Shown here piece by piece: positions 1-7,920 of a stretch of DNA of 64,000 nucleotides (position 1 is its first letter; each line of letters begins with the position of its first letter). Source of the stretch: Streptoalloteichus hindustanus (GTDB lineage: Bacteria > Actinomycetota > Actinomycetes > Mycobacteriales > Pseudonocardiaceae); NCBI RefSeq assembly GCF_900129375.1, contig NZ_FQVN01000009.1, forward strand, positions 62,001-126,000, given 5' to 3'. A program made the translations under genes and the position numbers. The notes beneath the pieces are model-generated. The model ran no database searches. It saw nothing but the letters and a program-made list of their open reading frames with translations, and had not been told where the DNA came from.

Positions 1-339
1 GTGGCCGGTGGCCAACGTGCTCAGCCGGAGCAGCATGAGCGCCCGCACGACCTCGGGCTCGACGGCGGGACCGGCACCCGCGGCGTGCGAGCGCACGAGC
101 GAGCGCTGCAGGGCGGCGCGCAGGTCCTGCGGGATGTGGCGGACGGCGAGCGCGCCGAACCCGGTGGAGACGCCGTAGGTGGGTCGTTCGCCCGCGGCCA
201 GCGCCTCGACGTGCGCGCGGCTCGCGGCCAACGCCTCCAGCGCGGCGGGGGTGAGCTCGACCCGGGCGCCGCCGCGGGTTACCGCGAGCACCTGCTCGCG
301 GCCCAGCGGCCCCGGACCGACGGGGACGGTCTGCTGCAT
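1..339 (-). CDS. hutH: Histidine ammonia-lyase, N-terminal part (partial at window edge)
   Basis: Read on the minus strand from ATG at 339. The 113 visible residues start MQQTVPVGPGPL and carry the family motifs YGVSTGFGAL (about 54-63) and LVRSHAAGAGP. These are typical of the histidine/phenylalanine ammonia-lyase superfamily, and the first motif holds a conserved active-site tyrosine. HutH deaminates histidine to urocanate, the first step of histidine catabolism. The ASG triplet that forms the MIO cofactor lies beyond the window and cannot be checked. The gene is divergent from an IclR-type regulator, with a long inverted repeat between them, which suggests local control. Assignment as HutH rather than another MIO lyase rests on these motifs. 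Confidence 0.9.
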   Translation of the reverse strand, partial: MQQTVPVGPGPLGREQVLAVTRGGARVELTPAALEALAASRAHVEALAAGERPTYGVSTGFGALAVRHIPQDLRAALQRSLVRSHAAGAGPAVEPEVVRALMLLRLSTLATGH

Positions 340-383
340 GTCCCCATCCCAACCTGGGAGAGCCGCTGGCAGAAGCCCGGGTC

Positions 384-416
384 GGGTGACACTGTCTGCG
401 ATATCAGACATCACCC
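384..416. promoter_or_regulatory. Inverted-repeat operator candidate between hutH and the IclR gene
   Basis: The left arm is GGGTGA (384-389), 3 nt, then TGTCTG (393-398). A 6-nt centre is followed by the right arm CAGACA (405-410) and TCACCC (411-416). Both arm segments are perfect reverse complements. The site sits between the divergent starts, about 45 nt upstream of hutH and about 95 nt upstream of the regulator. IclR-family proteins commonly bind such palindromes next to their own gene; that it is the operator here is inferred. Confidence 0.55.
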
Positions 417-435
417 GGGAGGCCCGACGATGTGC

Positions 436-490
436 CAGCCCCAACCCCAGCCCCAACCCCAGTCCCAGTCCGGGTCCCAGTCCGGGTCCC
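436..490. repeat. Low-complexity tandem repeat in the IclR 5' region
   Basis: Two copies of a 12-bp unit (CCCCAACCCCAG type) pass into two copies of a CAGTCCGGGTCC-type unit. An ATG at 432 is in frame with the downstream regulator gene and would translate this into a Pro-rich extension. The stronger ribosome-binding site lies after the repeat, so I treat it as untranslated leader. Confidence 0.6.
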
Positions 491-509
491 GCGCGGCCGG
501 GGAGCGAGC

Positions 510-1319
510 ATGGGCCTGAGCAGCGACGTCCCGGCCCTGCGGCGCGGACTGGCGGTGTTGCGCCTGCTGGCGAGCAAGGCGGGGCCGGTGTCGGCCGGCG
601 CGATCGCCCGGGAGCTGGACCTCCCCAGGTCGACCACCTACCACCTGCTGTCGGAGCTGGCCGAGGCCGGTTTCGTGACGCACCTGCCCGAGGAGCGGCG
701 GTACGGGCTGGGCGTGGCCGCCTTCGAGCTGGGCTCGGCGTACCTGCGGCACGACCCGCTGGAACGGCTGGCGCGCCCGCTGCTGCGGCGCCTGGTGGAC
801 CGGGTGGAGCGGACCGCGCACCTGGGCGTGCTGCACGGCCCCGAGGCGCTCTACCTGGTGCGGGAGCAGCCGAGGCAGCCGCAGACGCTGGTGACCGACG
901 TCGGCGTGCGCCTGCCGGCGCACCTGCCCGCCTCGGGCAGGGCGATGTTGGCGCACCTGCCGGCCGCGCAGGTGCGCGCCCTGTTCCCGGGCGCGGCGAG
1001 CTTCGTCGACCGGACCGGCCGCGGCCCCCGCGACCTCCCCGCCCTGCGCCGCCTGCTGACCGCGGAACGCCGCCGGGGGTGGGCGGTGGAGGACGGCTAC
1101 GTCACGGCCGGCTTCGCCTCGGTGGCGGCCCCGGTGTTCGACCACGGCGGCCGTCCCGTCGCGGCGATCAGCGTGACCTTCCGGCACGCGTGCGACCCCA
1201 CCGCGCCGCCGGGCGGTCCGGGACCGGAGTGCGGCGCCGAGTGGCCGGACCTGGCCACCGAGGTGCGCGCGGCGGCGACGGAGCTGACGGTTCGGATCGG
1301 GGGGAGTCCCGCGCCCTGA
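510..1319 (+). CDS. IclR-family transcriptional regulator
   Basis: About 269 aa, the usual IclR length. The N-terminal winged helix-turn-helix (residues ~10-65) contains GAIARELDLPRSTTY and LSELAEAGFV. The C-terminal effector domain contains LPAHLPASGRAMLAHL, EDGYVTAGFASVAAPV and PVAAISVTF, the conserved core of the ligand pocket. Start ATG 510 was chosen because GGGGAG lies just upstream and the HTH then begins near residue 10. An ATG at 432 would add a repeat-encoded Pro-rich tail. The gene is divergent from hutH, so it probably controls histidine use. The sequence alone does not say whether it activates or represses, nor which effector it binds. Confidence 0.9.
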   Translation: MGLSSDVPALRRGLAVLRLLASKAGPVSAGAIARELDLPRSTTYHLLSELAEAGFVTHLPEERRYGLGVAAFELGSAYLRHDPLERLARPLLRRLVDRVERTAHLGVLHGPEALYLVREQPRQPQTLVTDVGVRLPAHLPASGRAMLAHLPAAQVRALFPGAASFVDRTGRGPRDLPALRRLLTAERRRGWAVEDGYVTAGFASVAAPVFDHGGRPVAAISVTFRHACDPTAPPGGPGPECGAEWPDLATEVRAAATELTVRIGGSPAP

Positions 1320-1502
1320 GCCGTGTTGGCGGCCGTGTTCCACGCCGTTCCTGGGCCGCGTTCTCGGCGGCTTTGGGGCCGTGTTCCTGCCGTTTTCCGG
1401 GCATGCCGGAGCCCGGCCGCACGGCGCGCCAGGGGCAGCGCACGTGACGCCGGTGACCGAAGACGGGACCAGGGGGGCGGGAGGCAGTGGCCGCCCCGCG
1501 GC

Positions 1503-1847
1503 TCACCGTCGCTGGCGCTGGTCCCGCACCATGAGGGAGACCCCGCTGCCCATCACGAGCACGTACATGCCGGCGGCGAGGAAGATCGCCAGCTCCGCCG
1601 ACGCCGACAGCATGGAGCCCAGCAGCCCGACGCCGAGGCCGGGGATCACGCCGGCCATGGAGAGCTGCACCATGGCGGACGCGATGCTGCCGGGCGCGCG
1701 GACCGGCGCCTCGGACGTGGCGCGGACCCGACCGCCGCCGGGCAGTCGTACCTCCACCTCCTGCTTCTGCAGTTCGTAGAGGACGTCAGCGCGTCCTCCG
1801 GGGTCCCCCTCCGTCTGGGTGAGATCTGTTTCCACACCTTTGCTCAT
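1503..1847 (-). CDS. Small two-helix membrane protein of unknown function
   Basis: 114 aa. Residues 1-50 are soluble and charged (ELQKQEVEVRLPGGG). They are followed by two hydrophobic segments, about residues 57-78 (rich in G, V, L and M) and 82-103 (ELAIFLAAGMYVLVM), and a short basic tail RDQRQRR, consistent with a hairpin in the membrane and a cytoplasmic C-terminus. ATG 1847 is preceded by AGAGGTGA. I do not recognise a named family. It is divergent from the small RHH gene at 2121, and the two may share an AT-rich control region. Codon use is typical of the window, so I consider it real. Confidence 0.65.
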   Translation of the reverse strand: MSKGVETDLTQTEGDPGGRADVLYELQKQEVEVRLPGGGRVRATSEAPVRAPGSIASAMVQLSMAGVIPGLGVGLLGSMLSASAELAIFLAAGMYVLVMGSGVSLMVRDQRQRR

Positions 1848-1968
1848 TGCGGCTGGTCACCTCTCGGGTAGGGCCGTGACACCGCGTGTCCAAGTACTCC
1901 CCCTACGTCACAATAGCGGGTGATGTACAACACCCGTATGCGTATCACTCGTATGTTCTATGGGCAAT

Positions 1969-1982
1969 CACTTGACCAAGTG
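1969..1982. promoter_or_regulatory. Perfect palindrome in an AT-rich control region
   Basis: CACTTG-AC-CAAGTG is a 14-bp inverted repeat. Just upstream, three near-copies of CGTATG/C lie at about 1935, 1941 and 1950. The stretch 1910-1990 is markedly AT-richer than the rest of the window. It lies between the divergent small membrane gene and the RHH gene, and ribbon-helix-helix proteins typically bind short palindromes and autoregulate. Use as an RHH operator is inferred. Confidence 0.45.
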
Positions 1983-2120
1983 CGAACAACGGTGCGAACC
2001 TGTGGAGGTCGAGATCCGTAGGAGGCGCGATGGGAGCGAAGGCTGTCCACAGCGCCTGGGGACGTGAGTCGCCTCTAGTCCCAGTGGGTGGGGGTGGCTC
2101 GCACGAGGAAAGGCGAGCGC

Positions 2121-2387
2121 ATGCCCAGGAACGCTGGAACGGTCACCGACAGGGACCGGACGACTGGCCGGGGACACGGATCTCTGGAGCGGGTGACCGT
2201 CAATCTGACGCCCCGGTCCTCCAAGGCGTTGGAGCAGACGGTGGCACTGACGGGCGACAGTAAGACGGACACGATCAACCGCGCGCTCCAGGTCTACGCG
2301 TTCCTGGAGGAGCTCATGCAGTCCGGTGGCTCCGTGCACGTGCGGCAGAGCCCCGACGGCGAGCTGCAGCTCCTGCGCATCTTCTAG
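2121..2387 (+). CDS. Ribbon-helix-helix-like small DNA-binding protein
   Basis: 88 aa. Residues ~24-65 fit the RHH plan: a beta strand RVTVNLTPRSSKAL, helix ALEQTVALTG, then DSKTDTINRALQVYAFLEEL, as in Arc/MetJ-type and CopG-like proteins, followed by a short basic/acidic tail. ATG 2121 is preceded by GAGGAAAGG at 8 nt. An earlier GTG in the same frame at 2088 lacks such a site. No toxin partner follows, and the next gene is far away on the other strand. The likely role is a small transcriptional regulator, possibly of itself and the neighbouring membrane gene. Confidence 0.75.
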   Translation: MPRNAGTVTDRDRTTGRGHGSLERVTVNLTPRSSKALEQTVALTGDSKTDTINRALQVYAFLEELMQSGGSVHVRQSPDGELQLLRIF

Positions 2388-2703
2388 GAGCGGGCCCGCC
2401 TCCGGCGGCCCGCCTTCCAGACCCGACGGAACGCGGTGCCGACGGAACGCTGAGTTCGGTGGAACGCGTGCTCGACCGAACACGTCGGCCCAGAGCCAGG
2501 ACGGGGAGCGTCGCCGCGGCGCCCGCGGCGACAATCGGGGTCCGGTGCCGAAACGACGGCGGGCGCCCCGGGGCGCGTCCGGCGCTGACCTGATCGTCAG
2601 CCCGGCCGCCCGCAGGACGCCCACGCGTCTCGTCCCGCCGCTCCCCCCGGGTGGACGACCCCGCCTCCTCGGCCAGGTCCTCCGCCCCGGGCGGGAGTCG
2701 GCG
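2388..2703. other. Intergenic region between convergent genes, no gene seen
   Basis: About 315 bp between the end of the RHH gene and the end of the importer operon. CGACGGAACGC occurs twice with a 16-bp period (2424-2434, 2440-2450), with a third partial copy near 2458. No frame with window-like codon use was found. Confidence 0.5.
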
Positions 2704-3591
2704 TCAGAAGCCGTTCTCCTTCAGGAACCCGGACGCCACGTCCGCCACGGTGGCCTTGTCCACCTCGATCCGCCGCACCATCGCCGAGAGCTTCTCGGTC
2801 GTCAGGGCCGCGGAGACCCGGTTCACCGCCTGCCGGCCGCGGTCGTCGAGCGCGGACTGCCGCACCAGCGGCACCACGTTCTGCGCCGGGTACATCTGCT
2901 TCGGGTCGGCCAGCTCGACGAACCCGTTGACCCCGATCGCGGACGCCGTGGTGAACAGGTTCGCCACCTGCACCTGGCCGGACCGCAGCGCCTCCACGGT
3001 CACCGGCCCTGCCGGGTCGGTCGTGCGGATCTCCTTGAACACGCAGCCGTAGAGCTGCTTGATCCGCGCCTCCCAGCGACCCCGCCACTCACCGGCGGCG
3101 CCGAGCACGAGGTCGCCGCACTTCGGCCCGAGGTCGGCCATGGAGCGCAGCCCCTGCCGCTCCGCGGTCTCCTTTGACACCACCAGGACGTCCTTGTCCT
3201 CGGCCGCCGACTTCTCCAGCACCTGCAGCCCGGACGGCACCTTCTGCTGGAGCTGGGCGTAGACCTCGTCCGACTTCGCGGCGGTCGCGTCCTTGTCGAA
3301 GTAGTTCAACAGGTTGCCGGCGTACTCCGGCACCACCGCGAGCGAGCCGTCCTGCAACGCCCTGACCAGCACCTCCCGGCTGCCGATCCGAGGCCGGGTC
3401 TGCACCTGCGCCCCGGTGGAGCGCACCGCGCCCGCGTACAGCTCCATCAACAGCTCGCTCTCGGCGAAGTCGGCCGAGCCGATGGCCAGCGGGCCGCTGC
3501 CGCCACCGCCGCCGCCCTTCGTCGGGTCGCCGCCGCACCCGGCCACGACCACCGAGGCGAGCACCGCGAGCACCACCCACGCGCGCTTCAT
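2704..3591 (-). CDS. Glycine betaine/choline-type substrate-binding lipoprotein
   Basis: 295 aa. It starts MKRAWVVLAVLASVVVAGCGG, a lipoprotein signal with lipobox VAGC, so it is probably anchored outside the membrane. The mature part has the OpuC/ProX (OpuAC) binding-protein pattern: IGSADFAESELLMELYAGA, ALQDGSLAVVPEYAGNLL, LGPKCGDLVLGAAGEW and a C-terminal LTTEKLSAMVRRIEVDK. Its role is to capture quaternary ammonium solutes such as betaine, choline or carnitine; the exact ligand cannot be read. Last gene of the operon: its ATG overlaps the permease stop (ATGA), and GAGGGGA lies upstream. Confidence 0.9.
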   Translation of the reverse strand: MKRAWVVLAVLASVVVAGCGGDPTKGGGGGGSGPLAIGSADFAESELLMELYAGAVRSTGAQVQTRPRIGSREVLVRALQDGSLAVVPEYAGNLLNYFDKDATAAKSDEVYAQLQQKVPSGLQVLEKSAAEDKDVLVVSKETAERQGLRSMADLGPKCGDLVLGAAGEWRGRWEARIKQLYGCVFKEIRTTDPAGPVTVEALRSGQVQVANLFTTASAIGVNGFVELADPKQMYPAQNVVPLVRQSALDDRGRQAVNRVSAALTTEKLSAMVRRIEVDKATVADVASGFLKENGF

Positions 3592-4328
3592 TCCGTCCCC
3601 TCCCTCATCGCGGCGTCCGCCGCGACCTCCGTTCGCCCGCGCTCGACCACCCGCGCGGGTCCCCGGCCCCGCCCGCGGGCGGCCAGCCGCAGCCCCCTCG
3701 GCACGACCGCGCGTTGCAGCAGCGCGAGCAGCAGGTCGAGAACCATCGCCAGCGCCGCGACCAGCACCGCGCCCGCGACCATCTTCGGGTAGTCGAAGGC
3801 GCGCAGCCCGTCGAGCAGGAACCGGCCGAGGCCGCCCAGCCCGACGTAGGCGGCCACCGCGGTGGTGGCCACCACCTGCAGGACGGCGTTGCGGACGCCG
3901 CCCAGCAACAGGGGCAGCGCGTTGGGCAGTTCGACCCGCCACAACCGCTGCCAGCCCGTCATCCCCATGCCGCGCGCCGCGTCGACCACGCCGGCGTCGG
4001 TGTCCTGGATGCCGGCGTAGGTGCCCGCCAGCACCGGGGGCACCGCGAGCACGGTCAGCGCGACCAGCGCCGACACCTCGCCGCTGCCGAGCACCAGGAA
4101 CAGGAACGTCACCAGGCCCAGGGTCGGCAACGCGCGCATCGCGTTGCTCCCGCCCACGACCAGCACCCCGCCGCGCCCGGTGTGCCCGACGAACAGCCCG
4201 AGCGGGACGGCGACCGCCGTGGCCGCCAGCGCCGCGACCAGCGTGTACCGGAGGTGCTGGAGCAGCCGGACCGGAATCCCGTCGGTGCCGCTCCAGTGCG
4301 CGGGGTCGAACAGCCAGGAGAGGGTCAC
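3588..4328 (-). CDS. ABC importer permease (second subunit, OpuC-type)
   Basis: 246 aa from GTG 4328, which overlaps the previous permease stop as GTGA, indicating translational coupling. Five to six membrane segments are visible, with the conserved binding-protein-dependent transport loop (EAA-like) near AARGMGMTGWQRLWRVELPNA. This loop contacts the ATPase. It pairs with the permease encoded immediately upstream. An upstream in-frame start at 4352 would lie inside the other permease gene and is less likely. Confidence 0.9.
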   Translation of the reverse strand: MTLSWLFDPAHWSGTDGIPVRLLQHLRYTLVAALAATAVAVPLGLFVGHTGRGGVLVVGGSNAMRALPTLGLVTFLFLVLGSGEVSALVALTVLAVPPVLAGTYAGIQDTDAGVVDAARGMGMTGWQRLWRVELPNALPLLLGGVRNAVLQVVATTAVAAYVGLGGLGRFLLDGLRAFDYPKMVAGAVLVAALAMVLDLLLALLQRAVVPRGLRLAARGRGRGPARVVERGRTEVAADAAMREGTE

Positions 4329-4990
4329 CGCGCGCCTCCCGCCCGCGCCCACGGCGTCAGCAGTCGGCGCAACCCGACCAGCACCAGGTCGACCACCAGC
4401 GCCAGCGCCAGGACGAGCACGATCCCGACGATGATCGGCGGCAGGTAGCTCGTCTGGAAGCCCGAGGTGAACAACGCGCCGAGGCCGCCGATGCCCAGCA
4501 ACGCGCCCACGCTGGCGAGGCTGATGTTGCTCACCGACGCGACCCTGACCCCCGCGGTGAGCACCGGGACCGCCAGCGGCAGCTCCACCGCCAGGAACCG
4601 CCGCAGCGGGCGGTAGCCCATCGCGGTGGCGGCCGCGATCACGTGACCGGGCACGGCGTCGAGCGCGTCGACGACCGGGCGCACCAGCAGCGCCGCCGTG
4701 TACACGCTCAGCGCGGCGATCACGTTGACCGGGGCGAGGATCTGCGTCCCGATGACGCCCGGGATCACCACGAAGAACGCGAGCGACGGCACGGTGTAGA
4801 CGACGTTGGCGACGCCGAGCAGGCTCGTGCGGAGAAGGGGGTGCCGTTGCGCCAGCCAGCCGAGCGGGATCGCCAGCGCCACACCGACGACCAGCGGGAG
4901 CAACGCGAGCTCGACGTGCTGGACGAGCTGGTCGACGATCAGCTGGCGGGTGCTCTCGCTGCCCAGGTAGCGGGACAGGTCGTCCAGCAT
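4325..4990 (-). CDS. ABC importer permease (first subunit, OpuC-type)
   Basis: 221 aa. It starts MLDDLSRYLG, then hydrophobic helices from residue ~25. The EAA-like coupling loop reads AATAMGYRPLRRFLAVELPLA, and LLGIGGLGALFTSGFQT is a segment typical of betaine/choline (OpuCB/ProW-like) permeases. Its ATG shares one base with the ATPase stop (TGATG). Together with the next permease it forms the membrane channel of the importer. Confidence 0.9.
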   Translation of the reverse strand: MLDDLSRYLGSESTRQLIVDQLVQHVELALLPLVVGVALAIPLGWLAQRHPLLRTSLLGVANVVYTVPSLAFFVVIPGVIGTQILAPVNVIAALSVYTAALLVRPVVDALDAVPGHVIAAATAMGYRPLRRFLAVELPLAVPVLTAGVRVASVSNISLASVGALLGIGGLGALFTSGFQTSYLPPIIVGIVLVLALALVVDLVLVGLRRLLTPWARAGGAR

Positions 4991-6105
4991 CAGGCCGCGC
5001 CCCCGGCGCCCGCCCCGGCCTCGTCGCGGCGGCGTCGGATCGCGGCGAGGACCTCCTCCGCGCTCACCGCCCCGGCGTAGCGGCCGTCCTCGTCGACGAC
5101 GACGCCGAGCCCGGAGGGCGAGGACAGCGCCGCGTCCAGCGCCCCGCGCAACGGCGTTCCCCGCGTGTAGAGCGACCCGCCGGGCCGCACGCCCCCACCG
5201 GGGGCCTCCTCGGCCGGGCCCGACCGGGGTGGCAGCCAGCCGCGGGGCCGGTCCTCCTCGTCCAGCACCAGGGTCCAGGCGTCCGGCGCGCGCTCCGCCG
5301 TCGCCAGCGCCGTTTCCCTGGTCGTCGGCACCTCGGCCGGCTCGATGCCCCCTCCGTCCACAAAGGACAGACGACGGTATCCCCGGTCGCGTCCGACGAA
5401 GGAGGAGACGAAGTCGTCGGCCGGCCGGGCGAGCAGCTCGTCCGGCCCGGCGTACTGCACCAGCCGACCGCCCTGGCGGAAGACCGCGACCCGCTCCCCG
5501 ACCTTCACCGCCTCGTCGATGTCGTGGGTGACGAAGACGATCGTCTTGTCCAGTTCCGCCTGCAGGCGCAGCAACTCGTCCTGCAGGCCCTCCCGCACCA
5601 CCGGGTCGACGGCGCTGAACGGCTCGTCCATCAGCAGCACCGGCGGGTCGGCGGCCAGCGCCCTGGCCACCCCAACGCGTTGCTGCTGCCCGCCGGAGAG
5701 CTGCACGGGGTACCGCGCGCCCAGCTCCGCGGGCAGGCCGACCAGTTCCAGCAACTCGGCCGCCCTGGCCCGCGCCCGACGCCGGGTCCACCCGGACAGC
5801 AACGGGACGGTGGCGACGTTGTCGAGCACGGTCCGGTGCGGGAACAGCCCGGCCTGCTGGATGACGTAGCCGATCCCCCTGCGCAGCTGGGCGGGGTTGA
5901 CGCCGCGAACGTCCACGCCGTCCACCAGGATCGTGCCCGAGCTGGGCTCCACCATCCGGTTCACCATGCGCAGCGAGGTCGTCTTGCCGCACCCGGACGG
6001 GCCGACGAACACCGTGATCGTGCCCGCCGCCACCGACAGGTCGAGGTTGTCGACGGCGACCGTCCCGTCGTCGAACCGCTTGGTCACGGCCCGGAACTCG
6101 ATCAC
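4990..6105 (-). CDS. Betaine/choline ABC transporter ATPase with C-terminal CBS pair
   Basis: 371 aa from GTG 6105, preceded by AGGGGGG. The ABC domain shows Walker A GPSGCGKTT (~35-43), Q-loop QQAGLFPH, signature LSGGQQQR, Walker B VLLMDEPFSAVD and the switch histidine in FVTHD. After residue ~240 the protein continues with EPAEVPTTRETALATAERAP and GLGVVVDEDGRYAGAVSAEE. This resembles a degenerate CBS pair, as in OpuA/OpuC ATPases, where it senses ionic strength or c-di-AMP. First gene of the operon ATPase-permease-permease-binding protein, probably used in osmoprotection or choline uptake. Confidence 0.9.
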   Translation of the reverse strand: MIEFRAVTKRFDDGTVAVDNLDLSVAAGTITVFVGPSGCGKTTSLRMVNRMVEPSSGTILVDGVDVRGVNPAQLRRGIGYVIQQAGLFPHRTVLDNVATVPLLSGWTRRRARARAAELLELVGLPAELGARYPVQLSGGQQQRVGVARALAADPPVLLMDEPFSAVDPVVREGLQDELLRLQAELDKTIVFVTHDIDEAVKVGERVAVFRQGGRLVQYAGPDELLARPADDFVSSFVGRDRGYRRLSFVDGGGIEPAEVPTTRETALATAERAPDAWTLVLDEEDRPRGWLPPRSGPAEEAPGGGVRPGGSLYTRGTPLRGALDAALSSPSGLGVVVDEDGRYAGAVSAEEVLAAIRRRRDEAGAGAGGAA

Positions 6106-6247
6106 CGAGCCCCCCTGAGGTCGTGACGGCCTCTCGCCGGCCGCCGCGGTCGGGTCGACCTTAGCCCGGATGGCTGACAACGGCACGCGCTTAGCCACCC
6201 CGCCCCGATCCGGCGCCCTGGCGGCCACCCCGTAGGGTCAAGTGCTT

Positions 6248-7843
6248 GTGAGCAGCGCTGATTCGCTTGAGAACGTGGCAACGCACATCGCTGCCGCCCG
6301 GGTCCACGGCCGGCGGCTCCGACACGTGGTGGCCCTGCTCACGCAGGAGTGGCGCGCCCTCGACGAGTTGGTGCGCATCCCAGCCGTTCCCCGCCGCACC
6401 GTGGAGGAACTGCTCGCCGTTCTGGGTGACGACGTGGAACAGCGGGGTGACCGGTGGCGGTTGGCTCCGGCGCGGGCCGAGGCCTACCGCGCGCGGTTCG
6501 CGCTCGACGCCCTGCCCGCGCTGGACCAGGCCGCCGCGCTGACGTCCCACACCGATCTGCTCGACCGGGTGCGGTCCGACGTCGCGGCGGTGCCGCCGCC
6601 GCTCGCCGCGCTGGACCACGTGCAGGCGACGCCGGAATCGGTGCTGCGGCGGGCTTTGTGGCTGGCCGAGAACTACGACCTGGACGGCGCCCGGCTGCTC
6701 CTGCTCGGCGACCACGACCTGACCTCGTTGGCCGCGTGCGCCGTGGCGCCCGGGCTGTCGGTCACGGTCGTCGACCTCGACGAGCGCGTGCTGGAGTTCG
6801 TGGACCGCATCGCGAGGGAGCGCGGCTACGACATCCGTTGCCTGCACGCCGATCTGCGGTTCGGCCTGCCACCGGCGGCGACCGAGTGGGCCGACCTCGT
6901 GTTCAGCGACCCGCCCTACACGCCCGAGGGCATGGGGTTGTTCGCCGCGCGCGGGCTGTCCGCGCTGCGGGAGCCGGAGCTGGGCCGCCTCGCGCTGGTC
7001 TACGGCTACTCCGACCGCGCTCCGGCGTTGGGGCTCAAGGTGCAGCAGGAACTCCAGCGGCTTGGGCTGGTGTTCGAAGCCGTCCTCCCCGCCTTCGACC
7101 GCTACCAGGGCGCGCAGGCGGTGGGCAGCGCCAGCTCGCTCTACGTCTGCCAGCCGACCGCGCGCAGCCGCAAGCTCGCGGAGCGCCCGCAGGTGGCCAT
7201 CTACACGCACGGCCCGCAGTCCGTGGAGGGCGCGGGCGCGGCCGGTGAGCGGGCGCGGGCCGAGTTGGTCCGGATCGCGGCGGCGGCGGAGCACCGCGTG
7301 GAGGGCGTGCGCGGGCCGGGCTGGGACAAACCGTTGACCGTGCCGGCCGGCCAGGCCCTCGCGGTGGACGCCTCGGCCGACCCCGGGCCGTGGTTGCTGC
7401 GCACGCTTCTCGCGTCGAACGCGCGCCGCGTGGCCGTGCTGGTGGGCAACAGCCATCCGGACCTGGCCAACGAGCAGGGACAGCACGCGCTGGCCGCGCC
7501 GCTGGCGGCGAAGTTCCGGCTGCGGTACCTGCGGAGCACGCCCGAGCCGAAGTCGGCGGTGGTCGTGGCGGAGGAGGTTCCGGTCGAGTCGCTGGCCCCG
7601 GCGGACCGGGTGGTGCGCCACCTGCTCGACCGGGCGCACGGCAAGATCGGCAACATCTGGCGGGAAGCGCTGGTCGCCGCGTCCGGCGGCGCGCTGACCA
7701 AGAACGCGGCCAGGGACCGCATCGCGGCGGCGAGCGAGGCCGCGGGGCTGCGGGCGCACGAGCTCGCGGTGCGCCTCGTCGACCTGCCCCGCCACCGCCT
7801 GGGCGCGGCGCTCGCCGCGGTGCGCGACTCCCAGGCTGGCTAG
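6248..7843 (+). CDS. BpsA-like aminopropyltransferase/methyltransferase-fold protein
   Basis: 531 aa. It has an N-terminal winged-helix-like part (LTQEWRALDELVRIPAVPRRTVEELLAVL). A Rossmann methyltransferase-type core follows (RLLLLGDHDLTSLA, VTVVDLDERVLEFV, ADLVFSDPPYTPEGMGLF), then a long C-terminal domain (~300-531). The order HTH plus core with DPPYTPEG matches the bis-aminopropyl (branched) polyamine synthase family known from thermophiles (BpsA, DUF43). In that family the core transfers aminopropyl groups from decarboxylated SAM; the substrate here is unknown. TAGGGT at 6233-6238 precedes GTG 6248 by 9 nt, so I favour a leaderless start there; GTG 6242 is the alternative. Confidence 0.75.
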   Translation: MSSADSLENVATHIAAARVHGRRLRHVVALLTQEWRALDELVRIPAVPRRTVEELLAVLGDDVEQRGDRWRLAPARAEAYRARFALDALPALDQAAALTSHTDLLDRVRSDVAAVPPPLAALDHVQATPESVLRRALWLAENYDLDGARLLLLGDHDLTSLAACAVAPGLSVTVVDLDERVLEFVDRIARERGYDIRCLHADLRFGLPPAATEWADLVFSDPPYTPEGMGLFAARGLSALREPELGRLALVYGYSDRAPALGLKVQQELQRLGLVFEAVLPAFDRYQGAQAVGSASSLYVCQPTARSRKLAERPQVAIYTHGPQSVEGAGAAGERARAELVRIAAAAEHRVEGVRGPGWDKPLTVPAGQALAVDASADPGPWLLRTLLASNARRVAVLVGNSHPDLANEQGQHALAAPLAAKFRLRYLRSTPEPKSAVVVAEEVPVESLAPADRVVRHLLDRAHGKIGNIWREALVAASGGALTKNAARDRIAAASEAAGLRAHELAVRLVDLPRHRLGAALAAVRDSQAG

Positions 7844-7864
7844 AGCCGAGGTCCTTCGTGCAAG

Positions 7865-7892
7865 CCCTCGCGAGGAAAATCCCTCGCGAGGG
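7865..7892 (+). terminator. Hairpin terminator after the BpsA-like gene
   Basis: CCCTCGCGAGG (7865-7875), loop AAAATC, CCTCGCGAGGG (7882-7892), 22 nt after the stop codon. Each arm is itself nearly palindromic around TCGCGA. There is no long U tract, as is usual in such high-GC genomes. Confidence 0.65.
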
Positions 7893-7920
7893 CGAAATCC
7901 CCACTCCTTTGTGGACGGTG

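Noticed and set aside
432-509. IclR start at ATG 432 giving a PAPTPAPTP leader
   Set aside because: The region is a DNA tandem repeat and a better ribosome-binding site precedes ATG 510.
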